64,000 bases of DNA from Microbacterium sp. EYE_78. GTDB lineage: Bacteria; Actinomycetota; Actinomycetes; Actinomycetales; Microbacteriaceae. Positions 50,226 to 59,018 of this stretch are shown piece by piece (position 1 is the first letter of the stretch; the number at the start of each line of letters is the position of its first letter). The notes under the pieces are model-generated. The model did no database searches. It had not been told where the DNA came from and saw only the letters and a list, made by a program, of their open reading frames with translations. The DNA lies in assembly GCF_023149035.1 (NCBI RefSeq), contig NZ_JAHXMY010000002.1:868001-932000 (forward strand), read 5' to 3'. The position numbers were made by a program, and so were the translations under genes.

Positions 50226-51385
50226 CCGGCGTCTCCCTCTCCACGCAGCGTGCGAGTCTGAGCGGGCTGGTGACGGACGACGTCCTCGGCGACGCCGATG
50301 CCCTCGGGCGCGCTTACGCCTTCGCCGCATGGTCGTGTCTGACGGAACCCGGGGACGGCACGGCCGGTGCCCTCGTCGCCGAGCGAGGCGTGCGCGAGGC
50401 CCTGCGCGTCATCGACTCGGGTGATGCAGCCGACGATCCGACCCTTCGCGCCGGACTGGCGCGGTGGCGTCCACGGCGGGCCGCGGTCGACGATGCGTTC
50501 GACTCCGCGCGTCGCGCGCGAGTGCGCCTGATCACCCCCGACGATGCCGCGTGGCCGCGGTCGCTCAGCGATCTCGGCCCGCACGCACCCCACTGCCTCT
50601 GGGTGCGCGGGGACCCGGCGGTCTTGACCCGTCACGCCCGGTCCGTGTCGCTGGTGGGTGCGCGCGCGGCGACCGGCTATGGCGAGCACGTCACCGGAGA
50701 ACTGGCGACGCACCTCGCTCGACGGGGCGTCGTCATCGTCAGCGGCGGTGCCTACGGCATCGACGGCATGGCGCATCGCGCGGCACTCGGCGCAGCCGGA
50801 TCGACCGTGGCCTTCCTCGCGGGCGGGGTCGACCGAGCGTATCCGTCGGGCCACGCGGACCTGCTCGCCCGCATCACGCGCGACGGTGGTGCGGTCGCAG
50901 CGGAGGTGCCGTGCGGGACGAGTCCGACGAAGTGGCGCTTCCTGCAGCGGAACAGGCTGATCGCTGCGCAGGGCACCGCGACGGTCGTGGTCGAAGCAGG
51001 GTGGCGCAGTGGCTCGCTCAACACCGCCGGGCACGCCGCCGCGATGGGCCGTCCGCTCGGGGCCGTCCCGGGACCGATCACGAGCGCGGCCTCGGCGGGG
51101 TGCCACCGCCTGCTTCGCGAGTACGACGCGCGATGCATCACCTCGGTCGACGACGTCGTCGAACTGCTCGGCGACGAGGTCGATCCGCGCGAACCACGGG
51201 GGTCGGGAGCCCGGACGGATGATTCCACCCGGATCCTGGACGCGGTGAGCCATCGCACCCCCCGCGACATCGAGGACATCGCCCGTCGAGGCGGCTTCGC
51301 GGTCGGCGACGCCCAGGCGCATTTGGCTCTCATGGAGCTCGAGGGACTCGTTCGACGCGCGCCCGAGGGTTGGCGGCGGGCCTGA
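50222..51385 (+). CDS. dprA: DNA processing protein DprA/Smf
   Basis: The 387-residue protein loads RecA on incoming single-stranded DNA. Its Rossmann-fold core shows [89 protein letters not shown] and [19 protein letters not shown]-terminal winged-helix (about 320-385) follows an acidic linker. It overlaps comM by ATGA. Other late competence genes are not in the window, so active uptake is not shown. Confidence 0.94.
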   Translation: MTGVSLSTQRASLSGLVTDDVLGDADALGRAYAFAAWSCLTEPGDGTAGALVAERGVREALRVIDSGDAADDPTLRAGLARWRPRRAAVDDAFDSARRARVRLITPDDAAWPRSLSDLGPHAPHCLWVRGDPAVLTRHARSVSLVGARAATGYGEHVTGELATHLARRGVVIVSGGAYGIDGMAHRAALGAAGSTVAFLAGGVDRAYPSGHADLLARITRDGGAVAAEVPCGTSPTKWRFLQRNRLIAAQGTATVVVEAGWRSGSLNTAGHAAAMGRPLGAVPGPITSAASAGCHRLLREYDARCITSVDDVVELLGDEVDPREPRGSGARTDDSTRILDAVSHRTPRDIEDIARRGGFAVGDAQAHLALMELEGLVRRAPEGWRRA

Positions 51386-51426
51386 CCCGAACCGGAGCGG
51401 AGACACGGCATCCTTGCGATGTGAGG

Positions 51427-52320
51427 ATGACGCAGGCCGTCGAGCGATACGTGGAGCACGTGCTGCGCGTTCGCCGCCTCGCACCGACGACCGCTCGCGG
51501 CTATCAGGCGGATCTCTCCGATCTGGCCCGGGAGACCTCGGACCCGGAGATGGGGGAGGTCGACGTCGAGGTGCTGCGCGAATGGCTGTGGTCCTCGGTT
51601 CAGCGCGGTCTGGCTCGTGCCACCATCGCCCGTCGCACCGCGGCCGCCCGGGGCTTCTTCGCCTGGGCCGCGCAGGAAGGGCTCGTCGACCCCGACCCCG
51701 CGCTGCGACTCGTCACCCCGAAACGCGGGCGGACGCTGCCGCCGGTCGCCTCTGCGCCCGGCGTCGCCGCGCTCCTCGACGGATTGCGGGCGACGGCCGA
51801 CGAGTCGGGCGACGCCGTCGCTCTCCGGGATGTCGCGCTCATGGAGCTCCTGTACGGCGCCGCGATCCGGGTGTCCGAGGCGTGCGCCGCGGACGTCGGC
51901 GCGATCGATCAGGGCGCGGCGACCATCCGCGTCCTCGGCAAAGGCGCGAAGGAGCGCACCGTCCCGTTCGGAGGGCCCGCCGCGCGGGCGCTCGACGCGT
52001 ACCTCGTGCGTGGCAGGCCGGCGCTGGCCGACGGGTCGTCGACGACGGCCCTGTTCGTGGGTCGGCGGGGAGGACGCCTCGGGGTCCGCAGCGCCTACGA
52101 GGTGGTCCGACGCACGCTCGGCCCCGTCATCGGAACGGATGCCGTCGGTCCCCATACGCTCCGCCACTCCGCAGCGACGCATCTCCTCGACGGTGGTGCG
52201 GACCTGCGGGCCGTCCAGGAGATGCTGGGGCACGCCAGTCTCGGCACCACGCAGATCTACACCCACGTCTCGACGGAGCGTCTGACAGCCGCTTACCGGC
52301 AGGCGCACCCTCGGGCATGA
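51427..52320 (+). CDS. xerC: Tyrosine recombinase XerC
   Basis: The 297-residue site-specific recombinase resolves chromosome dimers at dif. The N-terminal SAM-like core-binding domain (about 1-90) carries [23 protein letters not shown]. The catalytic part has Arg in [15 protein letters not shown], Lys in [12 protein letters not shown], His-Arg in [13 protein letters not shown], His in [16 protein letters not shown] with the nucleophilic Tyr. Size, the position after dprA and before rpsB, and the standard XerC spacing identify it as housekeeping XerC rather than a phage integrase. The ATG was chosen at 51427, where the family N-terminus begins. Confidence 0.94.
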   Translation: MTQAVERYVEHVLRVRRLAPTTARGYQADLSDLARETSDPEMGEVDVEVLREWLWSSVQRGLARATIARRTAAARGFFAWAAQEGLVDPDPALRLVTPKRGRTLPPVASAPGVAALLDGLRATADESGDAVALRDVALMELLYGAAIRVSEACAADVGAIDQGAATIRVLGKGAKERTVPFGGPAARALDAYLVRGRPALADGSSTTALFVGRRGGRLGVRSAYEVVRRTLGPVIGTDAVGPHTLRHSAATHLLDGGADLRAVQEMLGHASLGTTQIYTHVSTERLTAAYRQAHPRA

Positions 52321-52384
52321 CGATCGTCGTCATGGAGCGACGCGGGCCGGAGACACCTGGCTGAGCGCCGCATCGCCCCGACCG

Positions 52385-52873
52385 TCAGCAACACGGGAGC
52401 AGGACGGCGCGCGGTACACGCCCGAGGAGGATCAGCGGGTTCACGTACTTCCCGTGGTGACGGACGCCCACGTGCAGCGTCCCCGCCGCCGCGTGGCCGC
52501 CTCGTGAGAGTGCGCCGACGACGTCCCCTGCTGCGACCTGTTCGCCGGCGACCACGGACGGCTCGACTGGCTCGACACTCGTCACCCACCCGTCTCCGTG
52601 ATCGATCGTCACGACGCCGCGGTCGACGACCACACCGGCGAAGAGCACCGTCCCCGAGGCCGGGGCCGTGACGGCATCGTCCGTGCCCGCGGGAGCGAGG
52701 TCGATGCCTCGGTGGCCCGGCCCGTAGTCGTGCGCAGGCGCTCGGAAGGGCGCAACCACCGTCGCACCCTCCAGGGGGAGATCCCACTCCGGCATGCCGG
52801 TCGCGGGGGCGAGTGCCGCCGCGCCGATCACCGCGAGCAGGACGAGGACCGGGACACGCGAGCGGAGGGCCAT
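52385..52873 (-). CDS. M23-family (LytM) metallopeptidase
   Basis: The 162-residue precursor has an N-terminal hydrophobic signal (LVLLAVIGAAALA) and a LytM/M23 fold: HRGIDLAPAG (first His and Asp of the zinc site), VTIDHGDGWVTSVEPVEPSVVAGEQVAAGDVVG, and AAGTLHVGVRHHGKYVNPLIL (HxH region). The H-x-H pair reads LHVGVRHHG, so the zinc site looks conserved, but the canonical YxH loop seems altered to VTSVEP, so activity against peptidoglycan crossbridges is uncertain. It sits next to rpsB, divergent from it. Role in cell-wall remodelling is inferred. Confidence 0.85.
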   Translation of the reverse strand: MALRSRVPVLVLLAVIGAAALAPATGMPEWDLPLEGATVVAPFRAPAHDYGPGHRGIDLAPAGTDDAVTAPASGTVLFAGVVVDRGVVTIDHGDGWVTSVEPVEPSVVAGEQVAAGDVVGALSRGGHAAAGTLHVGVRHHGKYVNPLILLGRVPRAVLLPCC

Positions 52874-52970
52874 GCACTCAGCCTGAGCTCGCGCGAAGGC
52901 GGCACATGGTGACGCGCGCCATCGGTGGACGGAGCGTCACGGGCGGCGGCGGGGGAGGAGGCAGTCTTCT

Positions 52971-52979
52971 TGCTACACT
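52971..52979 (+). promoter_or_regulatory. Extended -10 promoter of rpsB
   Basis: TGCTACACT forms an extended -10 (TGn-TACACT, hexamer 52974-52979). A matching -35 is not obvious. Transcription would start near 52986, giving a leader of about 167 bases that can fold strongly: a hairpin at 53022-53044 (GCGTC-GGCGGA/TCCGCC-GGACGC) and a long-range GTGCCC/GGGCAC pair. Confidence 0.45.
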
Positions 52980-53152
52980 GGGACGGCACCCTGCTCGTCG
53001 GGGTGACTACGCGTGCCCAGAGCGTCGGCGGATCCGCCGGACGCGGCATCCCACCCAGCGGTCCCCTTCCCGGGGCGGGTGTGTGTCGGGCACCAGGCTC
53101 GCCGCGACTTCCGGTCCGGCGCGAATCAACCCAACAGAACAGGAGCACGGCC

Positions 53153-54040
53153 ATGGCCGTCGTCACCATTCGCCAGCTGCTCGACAGCGGCGTGCACTTC
53201 GGACACCAGACCCGTCGGTGGAACCCGAAGGTCAAGCGCTTCATCCTCACCGAGCGCAGCGGCATCCACATCATCGACCTGCAGCAGTCGCTGGGGTACA
53301 TCGACAAGGCGTACGAGTACGTCCGCGAGACCGTCGCCCACGGTGGCACGGTCCTCTTCGTCGGCACCAAGAAGCAGGCGCAGGAGATCATCGCCGAGCA
53401 GGCGACGCGCGTCGGCCAGCCCTTCGTCAACCAGCGCTGGCTGGGCGGCCTCCTCACCAACTTCTCGACGGTCTCCAAGCGCCTCGCTCGCATGAAGGAG
53501 CTCGAGGAGCTCGACTTCGAGAACCCGGCGGAGAGCGGCTTCACCAAGAAGGAGCTCCTCCTCAAGAAGCGCGAGCTCGACAAGCTGCACAAGTCGCTCG
53601 GTGGTATCCGCAACCTGCAGAAGACGCCGTCGGCGATCTGGGTCGTCGACGCCAAGCGCGAGCACCTGGCCATCGACGAGGCCAAGAAGCTCGGCATCCC
53701 CGTGATCGGCATCCTCGACACGAATGCGGACCCGGACGAGTTCCAGTTCCCCATTCCGGGCAACGACGACGCGATCCGGTCGGTCAGCCTGCTGACGCGC
53801 ATCATCGCCGACGCGGCCGCCGAGGGCCTCATCCAGCGCCACAACCCGACCGACGAGTCGGCCGAGGCCGAGCCGCTGGCCGATTGGGAGCGCGAGCTCC
53901 TCGAGTCCGCGCCGGCGGAGGCCGAGGCCGAGTCGACCGAGGCTCCCGCTGAGGCCGAGTCGACCGAGGCTCCCGCTGAGACCGAGTCGACCGAGGCTCC
54001 CGCCGAGGCCGAGGCCACCGAGGCGAAGACCGCCGAGTGA
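53153..54040 (+). CDS. rpsB: Ribosomal protein uS2
   Basis: The 295-residue protein opens [27 protein letters not shown] and carries [26 protein letters not shown] and [31 protein letters not shown]. The core is about 230-250 residues. The last 45 residues are an acidic tail built on a tandem repeat of 27 bases (ESTEAPAEA units). The ATG has AGGAG at seven bases. The long leader suggests post-transcriptional control, as in other rpsB genes. tsf follows after a hairpin, the standard rpsB-tsf order. Confidence 0.96.
   Translation: MAVVTIRQLLDSGVHFGHQTRRWNPKVKRFILTERSGIHIIDLQQSLGYIDKAYEYVRETVAHGGTVLFVGTKKQAQEIIAEQATRVGQPFVNQRWLGGLLTNFSTVSKRLARMKELEELDFENPAESGFTKKELLLKKRELDKLHKSLGGIRNLQKTPSAIWVVDAKREHLAIDEAKKLGIPVIGILDTNADPDEFQFPIPGNDDAIRSVSLLTRIIADAAAEGLIQRHNPTDESAEAEPLADWERELLESAPAEAEAESTEAPAEAESTEAPAETESTEAPAEAEATEAKTAE
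53924..54004 (+). repeat. Three tandem 27-base repeats in rpsB
   Basis: Units at 53924-53950, 53951-53977 and 53978-54004 are identical apart from two base changes in the third; each encodes nine residues of the form EAESTEAPA. They lie in the acidic C-terminal tail of uS2. Confidence 0.9.
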
Positions 54041-54047
54041 TCTTCCC

Positions 54048-54078
54048 GCCTGCGCCCCGCGATCCGCGGGGCGCAGGC
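54048..54078 (+). terminator. Hairpin between rpsB and tsf
   Basis: GCCTGCGCCCCGCG and CGCGGGGCGCAGGC pair perfectly around a 3-base loop, seven bases after the rpsB stop. No T-run follows; it may be a partial terminator or an mRNA-stabilising element that sets the tsf level. Confidence 0.5.
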
Positions 54079-54118
54079 GTCCGGAAACCCACACCGAACA
54101 ACTGAGGAGCCGCCACCC

Positions 54119-54946
54119 ATGGCAAACTTCACCATCGCCGACATCAAGGCGCTGCGCGAGCAGCTCGGCACGGGAATGGTCGACACGAAGAAGGCGCTCG
54201 AGGAGGCCGACGGCAACCTCGAGAAGGCCGTCGAGATCCTCCGCCTCAAGGGCGCGAAGGGCAACGCGAAGCGCGCCGACCGCTCCACGAGCGAGGGCCT
54301 CATCGCCGCGCGCGAGCAGGACGGCAAGGTGACGCTCATCGAGCTGAACACCGAGACCGACTTCGTCGCCAAGAACGAGCGGTTCATCGCTCTGTCCGAG
54401 AAGGTCCTCGACGCCGCTGCTGCAGCCGGTGCGGACTCCGCGGAGGCTGCCCTCGCGGCCGACGCCGGCGGCAAGACGGTCGCCGATCTGATCTCAGACG
54501 AGGCCGCCATCATCGGCGAGAAGGTCGAACTGCGCCGCGTCCGCACCCTCGCCGGCGACGCGTTCCAGGTCTACCTGCACAAGACCAGCAAGGACCTGCC
54601 CCCGCAGGTCGGGGTCGTCGTCGCCTACTCGGGTGACGACGCCGAGACCGCTCGCTCGATCGCGCAGCACATCTCGTTCGCGAACCCGTCGTACCTCTCC
54701 CGCAACGAGGTCCCCGAGGCCGATGTCGAGAAGGAGCGCGAGATCGTCACCGAGATCTCCCGGAACGAGGGCAAGCCCGAGGCCGCCCTCCCGAAGATCG
54801 TCGAGGGCCGCGTGAACGCGTTCTTCAAGCAGGTCGCCCTGCTCGACCAGGACTACGCGAAGGACAACAAGCTGTCCGTCGCCAAGGTCGCGGCCGACGC
54901 CGGCATCACGGTCACCGGCTTCGCCCGCTTCAAGGTCGGCGCGTAA
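54119..54946 (+). CDS. tsf: Translation elongation factor Ts
   Basis: The 275-residue guanine-nucleotide exchange factor recycles EF-Tu. It begins [20 protein letters not shown], the N-terminal UBA-like module with [25 protein letters not shown], then [16 protein letters not shown] and [18 protein letters not shown]. The rest contains the dimerisation module. The ATG has TGAGGAGCC at about nine bases. An intrinsic terminator follows. Confidence 0.96.
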   Translation: MANFTIADIKALREQLGTGMVDTKKALEEADGNLEKAVEILRLKGAKGNAKRADRSTSEGLIAAREQDGKVTLIELNTETDFVAKNERFIALSEKVLDAAAAAGADSAEAALAADAGGKTVADLISDEAAIIGEKVELRRVRTLAGDAFQVYLHKTSKDLPPQVGVVVAYSGDDAETARSIAQHISFANPSYLSRNEVPEADVEKEREIVTEISRNEGKPEAALPKIVEGRVNAFFKQVALLDQDYAKDNKLSVAKVAADAGITVTGFARFKVGA

Positions 54947-54954
54947 GTCATCCG

Positions 54955-54990
54955 AAAAGGGGTTCGCATCGCTCGATGCGAACCCCTTTT
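54955..54990 (+). terminator. Intrinsic terminator of rpsB-tsf
   Basis: A 17-base inverted repeat (AAAAGGGGTTCGCATCG and its complement, two-base loop) with flanking A and T runs, nine bases after the tsf stop. It is the most canonical terminator of the window. Confidence 0.92.
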
Positions 54991-55032
54991 CCATGCCGTT
55001 CGATAGTCTCCCTACGACGAGAGGATCACTCC

Positions 55033-55752
55033 GTGATCGACGAGAACACCGGACGCCGTCGCGTCCTCCTGAAACTGTCCGGCGAAGCGTTCGGCGCGGG
55101 CCAGCTGGGTGTCAACCCCGATGTGGTCAGTCAGATCGCGCAGGAGATCGCCGCCGCGGTCGACCGCGTCGAGGTCGCGGTGGTCGTCGGCGGCGGGAAC
55201 TTCTTCCGCGGTGCCGAGCTGAGCCAGCGCGGCATGGACCGAGGACGTGCGGACTACATGGGCATGCTCGGAACGGTCATGAACGCGCTCGCGCTCCAGG
55301 ACTTCCTCGAGCAGGCCGGTGCCGCCACCCGCGTGCAGTCCGCGATCTCGATGACGCAGGTGGCCGAGCCCTACATCCCGCGTCGCGCGGAGCGTCACCT
55401 CGAGAAGGGTCGCGTCGTCATCTTCGGCGCCGGTGCGGGTCTGCCCTACTTCTCCACCGACACCGTCGCCGCGCAGCGCGCACTCGAGATCGGTGCGGTG
55501 GAGGTCCTCGTCGCGAAGAACGGTGTCGACGGTGTCTACACCGCTGATCCGAAGAAGGATGCCTCTGCGGAGAAGCTCGACAACATCACCTACCGCGACG
55601 CGCTCCAGCGCGGCCTGAAGGTCGTCGACTCGACAGCGTTCAGCCTGTGCATGGACAACGGGATGGACATGCGCGTGTTCGGCATGGAGCCTGCCGGCAA
55701 CGTCACCCGGGCATTGCTCGGCGAATCCATCGGCACGCTCGTCAGCGTCTGA
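55033..55752 (+). CDS. pyrH: UMP kinase
   Basis: The 239-residue enzyme phosphorylates UMP to UDP. It has [22 protein letters not shown], the P-loop-like [43 protein letters not shown] and [20 protein letters not shown]. Start GTG at 55033 with GAGAGGATC upstream; TAGTCT at about 55005 is a probable -10. It is followed by frr, as in most bacteria. Confidence 0.95.
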   Translation: MIDENTGRRRVLLKLSGEAFGAGQLGVNPDVVSQIAQEIAAAVDRVEVAVVVGGGNFFRGAELSQRGMDRGRADYMGMLGTVMNALALQDFLEQAGAATRVQSAISMTQVAEPYIPRRAERHLEKGRVVIFGAGAGLPYFSTDTVAAQRALEIGAVEVLVAKNGVDGVYTADPKKDASAEKLDNITYRDALQRGLKVVDSTAFSLCMDNGMDMRVFGMEPAGNVTRALLGESIGTLVSV

Positions 55753-55808
55753 GGGCTCGCCCCCTCGCCGACTAGACTGATGAGGACGTACCGACGAATG
55801 GAGATGCC

Positions 55809-56363
55809 GTGATCGCCGACATCCTGGCCGACACGAAGACCCGCATGGACCGTGCGGTGGAGGCAGCCAAGGAGGACTTCGCGACCGTCCGGACCGGGCG
55901 CGCGAACCCGCAGCTCTTCCAGAAGGTCCAGGTGGAGTACTACGGCACTCCGACGCCGCTCGCGCAGCTGGCGTCGCTGAACGCCCCGGAAGCGCGCACG
56001 CTCGTCATCACGCCGTACGACAAGTCGGCGCTCAAGGCGATCGAGCAGGCGGTCCGCGACATGCCGAACCTCGGCGCGAACCCGACCAACGACGGCAACA
56101 TCGTCCGTGTGACGATGCCCGAGCTCACGGCGGACCGTCGCAAGGAGTACGTCAAGCTCGTCAAGAGCAAGGCGGAGGATGCGAAGGTCCACGTCCGCGG
56201 CATCCGCCGCAAGTCGAAGGACGAGCTGGATGCGCTCAAGGGCGAAGTCAGCGATGACGACCTCGCGCGCGCCGAGAAGGAGCTCGACGGTGTGACCAAG
56301 ACGCACGTCGAGCTCATCGACGAGGCGTTGAAGCGCAAAGAGGCAGAGCTCCTCGAGGTCTGA
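55809..56363 (+). CDS. frr: Ribosome recycling factor
   Basis: The 184-residue protein, with EF-G, splits post-termination ribosomes. It contains [26 protein letters not shown] near the start and [40 protein letters not shown] in the middle. Length is normal. Start GTG at 55809; a -10 TAGACT at 55773-55778 gives it an own promoter. cdsA follows eight bases after the stop. Confidence 0.96.
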   Translation: MIADILADTKTRMDRAVEAAKEDFATVRTGRANPQLFQKVQVEYYGTPTPLAQLASLNAPEARTLVITPYDKSALKAIEQAVRDMPNLGANPTNDGNIVRVTMPELTADRRKEYVKLVKSKAEDAKVHVRGIRRKSKDELDALKGEVSDDDLARAEKELDGVTKTHVELIDEALKRKEAELLEV

Positions 56364-56371
56364 GCACCGAC

Positions 56372-57403
56372 ATGTCCGACGACGCTTCGGGGGACGACGG
56401 GGGGCGGGATGCGCCGGTGACGCGCTCGGCCGCACGCCGGGCCGGCGACCTCCCGGTCGATCCGTCCTCGTTCCACGCGCATGTGCGCGCGGCGCGCAGT
56501 GAGTTCGAGAGTCAGATCGAACGCGCGCGCGTGGAGTTCGAGGAGGCGAACGACCGCATCAACGCCCGGTCGGGCCGCAACCTGATCGTCGCGACGCTGA
56601 TCGGTCTCGCCATCGGCGCAGTGGTGCTGGGGTCGCTCCTGTTCTGGAAGTGGGCGTTCATCGCGTTCGCCGTTCCGCTGTGCCTGCTCGGTGTCTTCGA
56701 GTTCTCGCGTGCGCTGCAGGCCTCCGGGCGGCGCATCGACCTGCCCGCGCAGTTCACGGCGGCGACGGTCATCCTCGCCTCGGCGTTCGTCGGCTTCCTC
56801 ACCCATTGGCTGGTCACCTTCGCCGCCGTGGTCCTCGTGATCGTCTGGCGGCTCGTCGCCCAGATGGCGTCGCGCGACGGACGACAGTACGGCGACGTCC
56901 TCTCCGACACGCTGTCGAGCTCGCTGGTGCCGCTGTACGTCGCGTTCCACGGCAGCCTCGCACTCGTGATCCTCCGCCAGGACCACGGCGAGTTGTGGGT
57001 GCTCGCGGTGCTCGTCGTCGCCGTATCGGTCGACACGGGCGCCTACGCCAGCGGCGTCGCCTTCGGCGCGCATCCGATGGCGCCGAGGATCAGTCCCAAC
57101 AAGACCTGGGAAGGGTTCGCCGGTGCCGCCGTCGCGAGCGCCGTCGCCGGAGGTCTCATCGGTGTCTTCATGCTGCAGCTGCCCGTCTGGGCGGGTCTCG
57201 TCTTCGGCGCGGCGATCCTGGTGTCCGCCACCGTCGGCGATCTCGGGGAGTCCCTCATCAAGCGCGATCTCGGCATCAAGGACATGAGCTCCTTCCTGCC
57301 CGGCCACGGGGGCGTCCTCGACCGACTCGACTCGATCCTGCCCTCGATGGTCCCCGGCGTCGCCCTCTTCTTCCTCCTGAGCCCCTTGAGTGCACTGACA
57401 TGA
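56372..57403 (+). CDS. cdsA: Phosphatidate cytidylyltransferase
   Basis: The 343-residue integral membrane enzyme makes CDP-diacylglycerol. A hydrophilic N-terminal region of about 65 residues, with a coiled-coil-like FESQIERARVEFEEANDRINAR, precedes eight or so membrane helices. Signatures are VSVDTGAYASGVAFGAHPMAPRISPNKTWEGFAGA and the catalytic SLIKRDLGIKDMSSFLPGHGGVLDRLDS. The N-terminal extension is longer than in E. coli but usual in actinobacteria. It overlaps the DivIVA-repeat gene by four bases. Confidence 0.95.
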   Translation: MSDDASGDDGGRDAPVTRSAARRAGDLPVDPSSFHAHVRAARSEFESQIERARVEFEEANDRINARSGRNLIVATLIGLAIGAVVLGSLLFWKWAFIAFAVPLCLLGVFEFSRALQASGRRIDLPAQFTAATVILASAFVGFLTHWLVTFAAVVLVIVWRLVAQMASRDGRQYGDVLSDTLSSSLVPLYVAFHGSLALVILRQDHGELWVLAVLVVAVSVDTGAYASGVAFGAHPMAPRISPNKTWEGFAGAAVASAVAGGLIGVFMLQLPVWAGLVFGAAILVSATVGDLGESLIKRDLGIKDMSSFLPGHGGVLDRLDSILPSMVPGVALFFLLSPLSALT

Positions 57404-57957
57404 CCGACCTGACCTCCCCGTCCGTCTTCCCCCGTTCCGGCGGACGCCGCAAGGGGTATGAGCGTGCCGCGGTGGACGCGTTCCTCGCGTCGGCCCGGAC
57501 GGCGTTCGAGCAGTCCTCCGACGCGCTGACGTCCGACGACATCCGGGCGGCGGCATTCCCGTTGGTGCGGGAGGGGTACGAGATCCGGGCGGTGGACGCC
57601 GCCCTCGGGAGGATCGAGGACGCCTTCGCACAACGCGAGCGGGCCACTGCGCTGTCGCAGCGGGGCGCTCGCGCCTGGGTCGGCGCGTCCCGTGCGCTCG
57701 CGCAGGAGGTGCTCGACCGCCTGTCGCGACCGTCCAAGCGTCGCTTCGCCCGGGTGTCTCCCTTCCGGTTCGGCTACCGGGTCGACGAGGTCGATCTGGT
57801 CGCGGCGCGGATGGCGCGCTACCTGGAATCCGGTGAGGGTCTCACGATCGACCAGGTGCGGACCGTCGCCTTCCGGATGCAGCTCGGGGGATACGACGAG
57901 GCGCAGGTCGATGCAGTCCTCGACGCCGTCGTCGACGTGATGCAGTCCGTCGGCTGA
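57400..57957 (+). CDS. DivIVA-like repeat protein
   Basis: The 185-residue protein has two copies each of short DivIVA-type motifs: RRKGYERAAVDAFLASARTAFE and FRFGYRVDEVDLVAARMARYLE, each followed by a helix such as IRAAAFPLVREGYEIRAVDAALGRIED. This is the actinobacterial DivIVA-repeat family (TIGR03543/03544 style), which lacks a long coiled coil, so polar or septal recruitment like DivIVA/Wag31 is only inferred. ATGA overlap with cdsA indicates one transcript. Confidence 0.85.
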   Translation: MTDLTSPSVFPRSGGRRKGYERAAVDAFLASARTAFEQSSDALTSDDIRAAAFPLVREGYEIRAVDAALGRIEDAFAQRERATALSQRGARAWVGASRALAQEVLDRLSRPSKRRFARVSPFRFGYRVDEVDLVAARMARYLESGEGLTIDQVRTVAFRMQLGGYDEAQVDAVLDAVVDVMQSVG

Positions 57958-57998
57958 ACGTGGCAGGCGTGCACACCCGCCGTTATGATCGGACCACT

Positions 57999-58733
57999 GT
58001 GACTTCCGGCTCCCAGATCCTCCGACACCGCGCAGATGTCGCGGTGCCCGCGGGCGCGGCGCACCGCCGCAGGGTGCCGCAGCGCACTCGGTGGTCGCGC
58101 CGTCGCGGCGTGATGGCCGCCTTCGCCGGACTGGCGACCGCGGGGTTCGTCGCGGCATCCCTCGTCCCGCTCGTCACCGTACCGAGCGTCGCCGAGGCGA
58201 CGGAACTCGACCCGATGTCGCTGTACGCCACGGCGATCGAGGACGCCCAGCGATACCAGACCGGCGACGTCGAGGTCGCGGGCCTGGAGCGGCAGAGCGA
58301 GTACTCGGTCTACGTGACGCCCACACCGACCCCGACCCCGACCCCGACCGCGGAGTCGTCCACGGCGTCCTCCTCGTCCTCCTCCTCCTCCTCGTCCTCG
58401 TCCTGGAGCCCGCCGTTCGTCAGCCCGGATCCGGGCAGCGCGCAGGCGACCGCCTACGACATGGTCGTGGCGCGTGGCTGGGGCGATTCGGAGTTCGCGT
58501 GTCTCGTCGCCCTGTGGAAGAAGGAATCGGGCTGGCGCGTGAACGCGTACAACGCCTCGAGCGGCGCGTACGGCATCCCGCAGGCGCTCCCCGGCAGCAA
58601 GATGGCCTCCGTCGGATCCGATTGGGAGACGAACCCGGCCACCCAGATCGCCTGGGGGCTCGGGTACATCCAAGGCCGGTACGGCACGCCGTGCGGCGCG
58701 TGGGCGAAGTCGCAGCGCTCGGGCTGGTACTGA
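57999..58733 (+). CDS. Secreted lytic-transglycosylase-like protein
   Basis: The 244-residue precursor has a long Arg-rich N-terminus, a hydrophobic signal helix (MAAFAGLATAGFVAASLVPL), and a low-complexity linker of Pro-Thr repeats and about a dozen serines. The C-terminal 100 residues form a lysozyme/SLT-like domain with ALWKKESGWRVNAYNASSGAYGIPQALPG, in which the Glu of KKESGW is the catalytic acid; it resembles Rpf/aggregation-promoting-factor domains. It should cut peptidoglycan outside the cell. Start GTG at 57999; TATGAT (57984-57989) lies nine bases upstream. Confidence 0.88.
   Translation: MTSGSQILRHRADVAVPAGAAHRRRVPQRTRWSRRRGVMAAFAGLATAGFVAASLVPLVTVPSVAEATELDPMSLYATAIEDAQRYQTGDVEVAGLERQSEYSVYVTPTPTPTPTPTAESSTASSSSSSSSSSSSWSPPFVSPDPGSAQATAYDMVVARGWGDSEFACLVALWKKESGWRVNAYNASSGAYGIPQALPGSKMASVGSDWETNPATQIAWGLGYIQGRYGTPCGAWAKSQRSGWY
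58326..58403 (+). repeat. Low-complexity Pro-Thr and Ser codon repeats
   Basis: Six-base CCGACC units (58326-58349) encode Thr-Pro, and TCC/TCG runs (58368-58403) encode a serine stretch, both inside the linker of the transglycosylase-like protein. They are prone to slippage. Confidence 0.7.
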
Positions 58734-58736
58734 CCC

Positions 58737-59018
58737 GTGCCGAGGTCGAACCGTCGCCGGCCGAGCGGTCCCGATGAGTCCTTCGATCGCCTGCTCGCCG
58801 GGTGGAAGCGCTCTGAGACGCGCCGCGGTGTCGAGTGGACGGTCCAGCCGGTCTCGGTGGTCCAGGCGCAGAAGGAGTACGTGTGCCCGGGATGCGGGCG
58901 GTCCGTTCCCCCGGGAACGGCGCACGTGGTCGTGTGGCGGGCGGACGGCGTCCTGGGCGATGCCGCCGACCTGGCGGCCCGACGCCACTGGCACAGCGCC
59001 TGCTGGCGGATCGCCTGA
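58737..59018 (+). CDS. Small zinc-ribbon-like protein of unknown function
   Basis: The 93-residue basic protein starts MPRSNRRRPSGPDESFDRLL. It has a Cys pair in YVCPGCGRSVPPGTAHVVVW and a later RRHWHSACWRIA, so C-x2-C plus H-x4-C candidates could bind zinc. The pattern resembles a conserved actinobacterial protein often mislabelled as ATP/GTP-binding; there is no P-loop. The stop TGA at 59016-59018 is immediately followed by the stop of the convergent transporter gene. Confidence 0.7.
   Translation: MPRSNRRRPSGPDESFDRLLAGWKRSETRRGVEWTVQPVSVVQAQKEYVCPGCGRSVPPGTAHVVVWRADGVLGDAADLAARRHWHSACWRIA

Noticed and set aside
51427..52320. Phage or island integrase
   Set aside because: Length, motifs and position after dprA identify housekeeping XerC; no phage genes nearby.
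53924..54004. CRISPR array or mobile repeat in rpsB
   Set aside because: Three in-frame copies of 27 bases without spacers, inside a coding tail.
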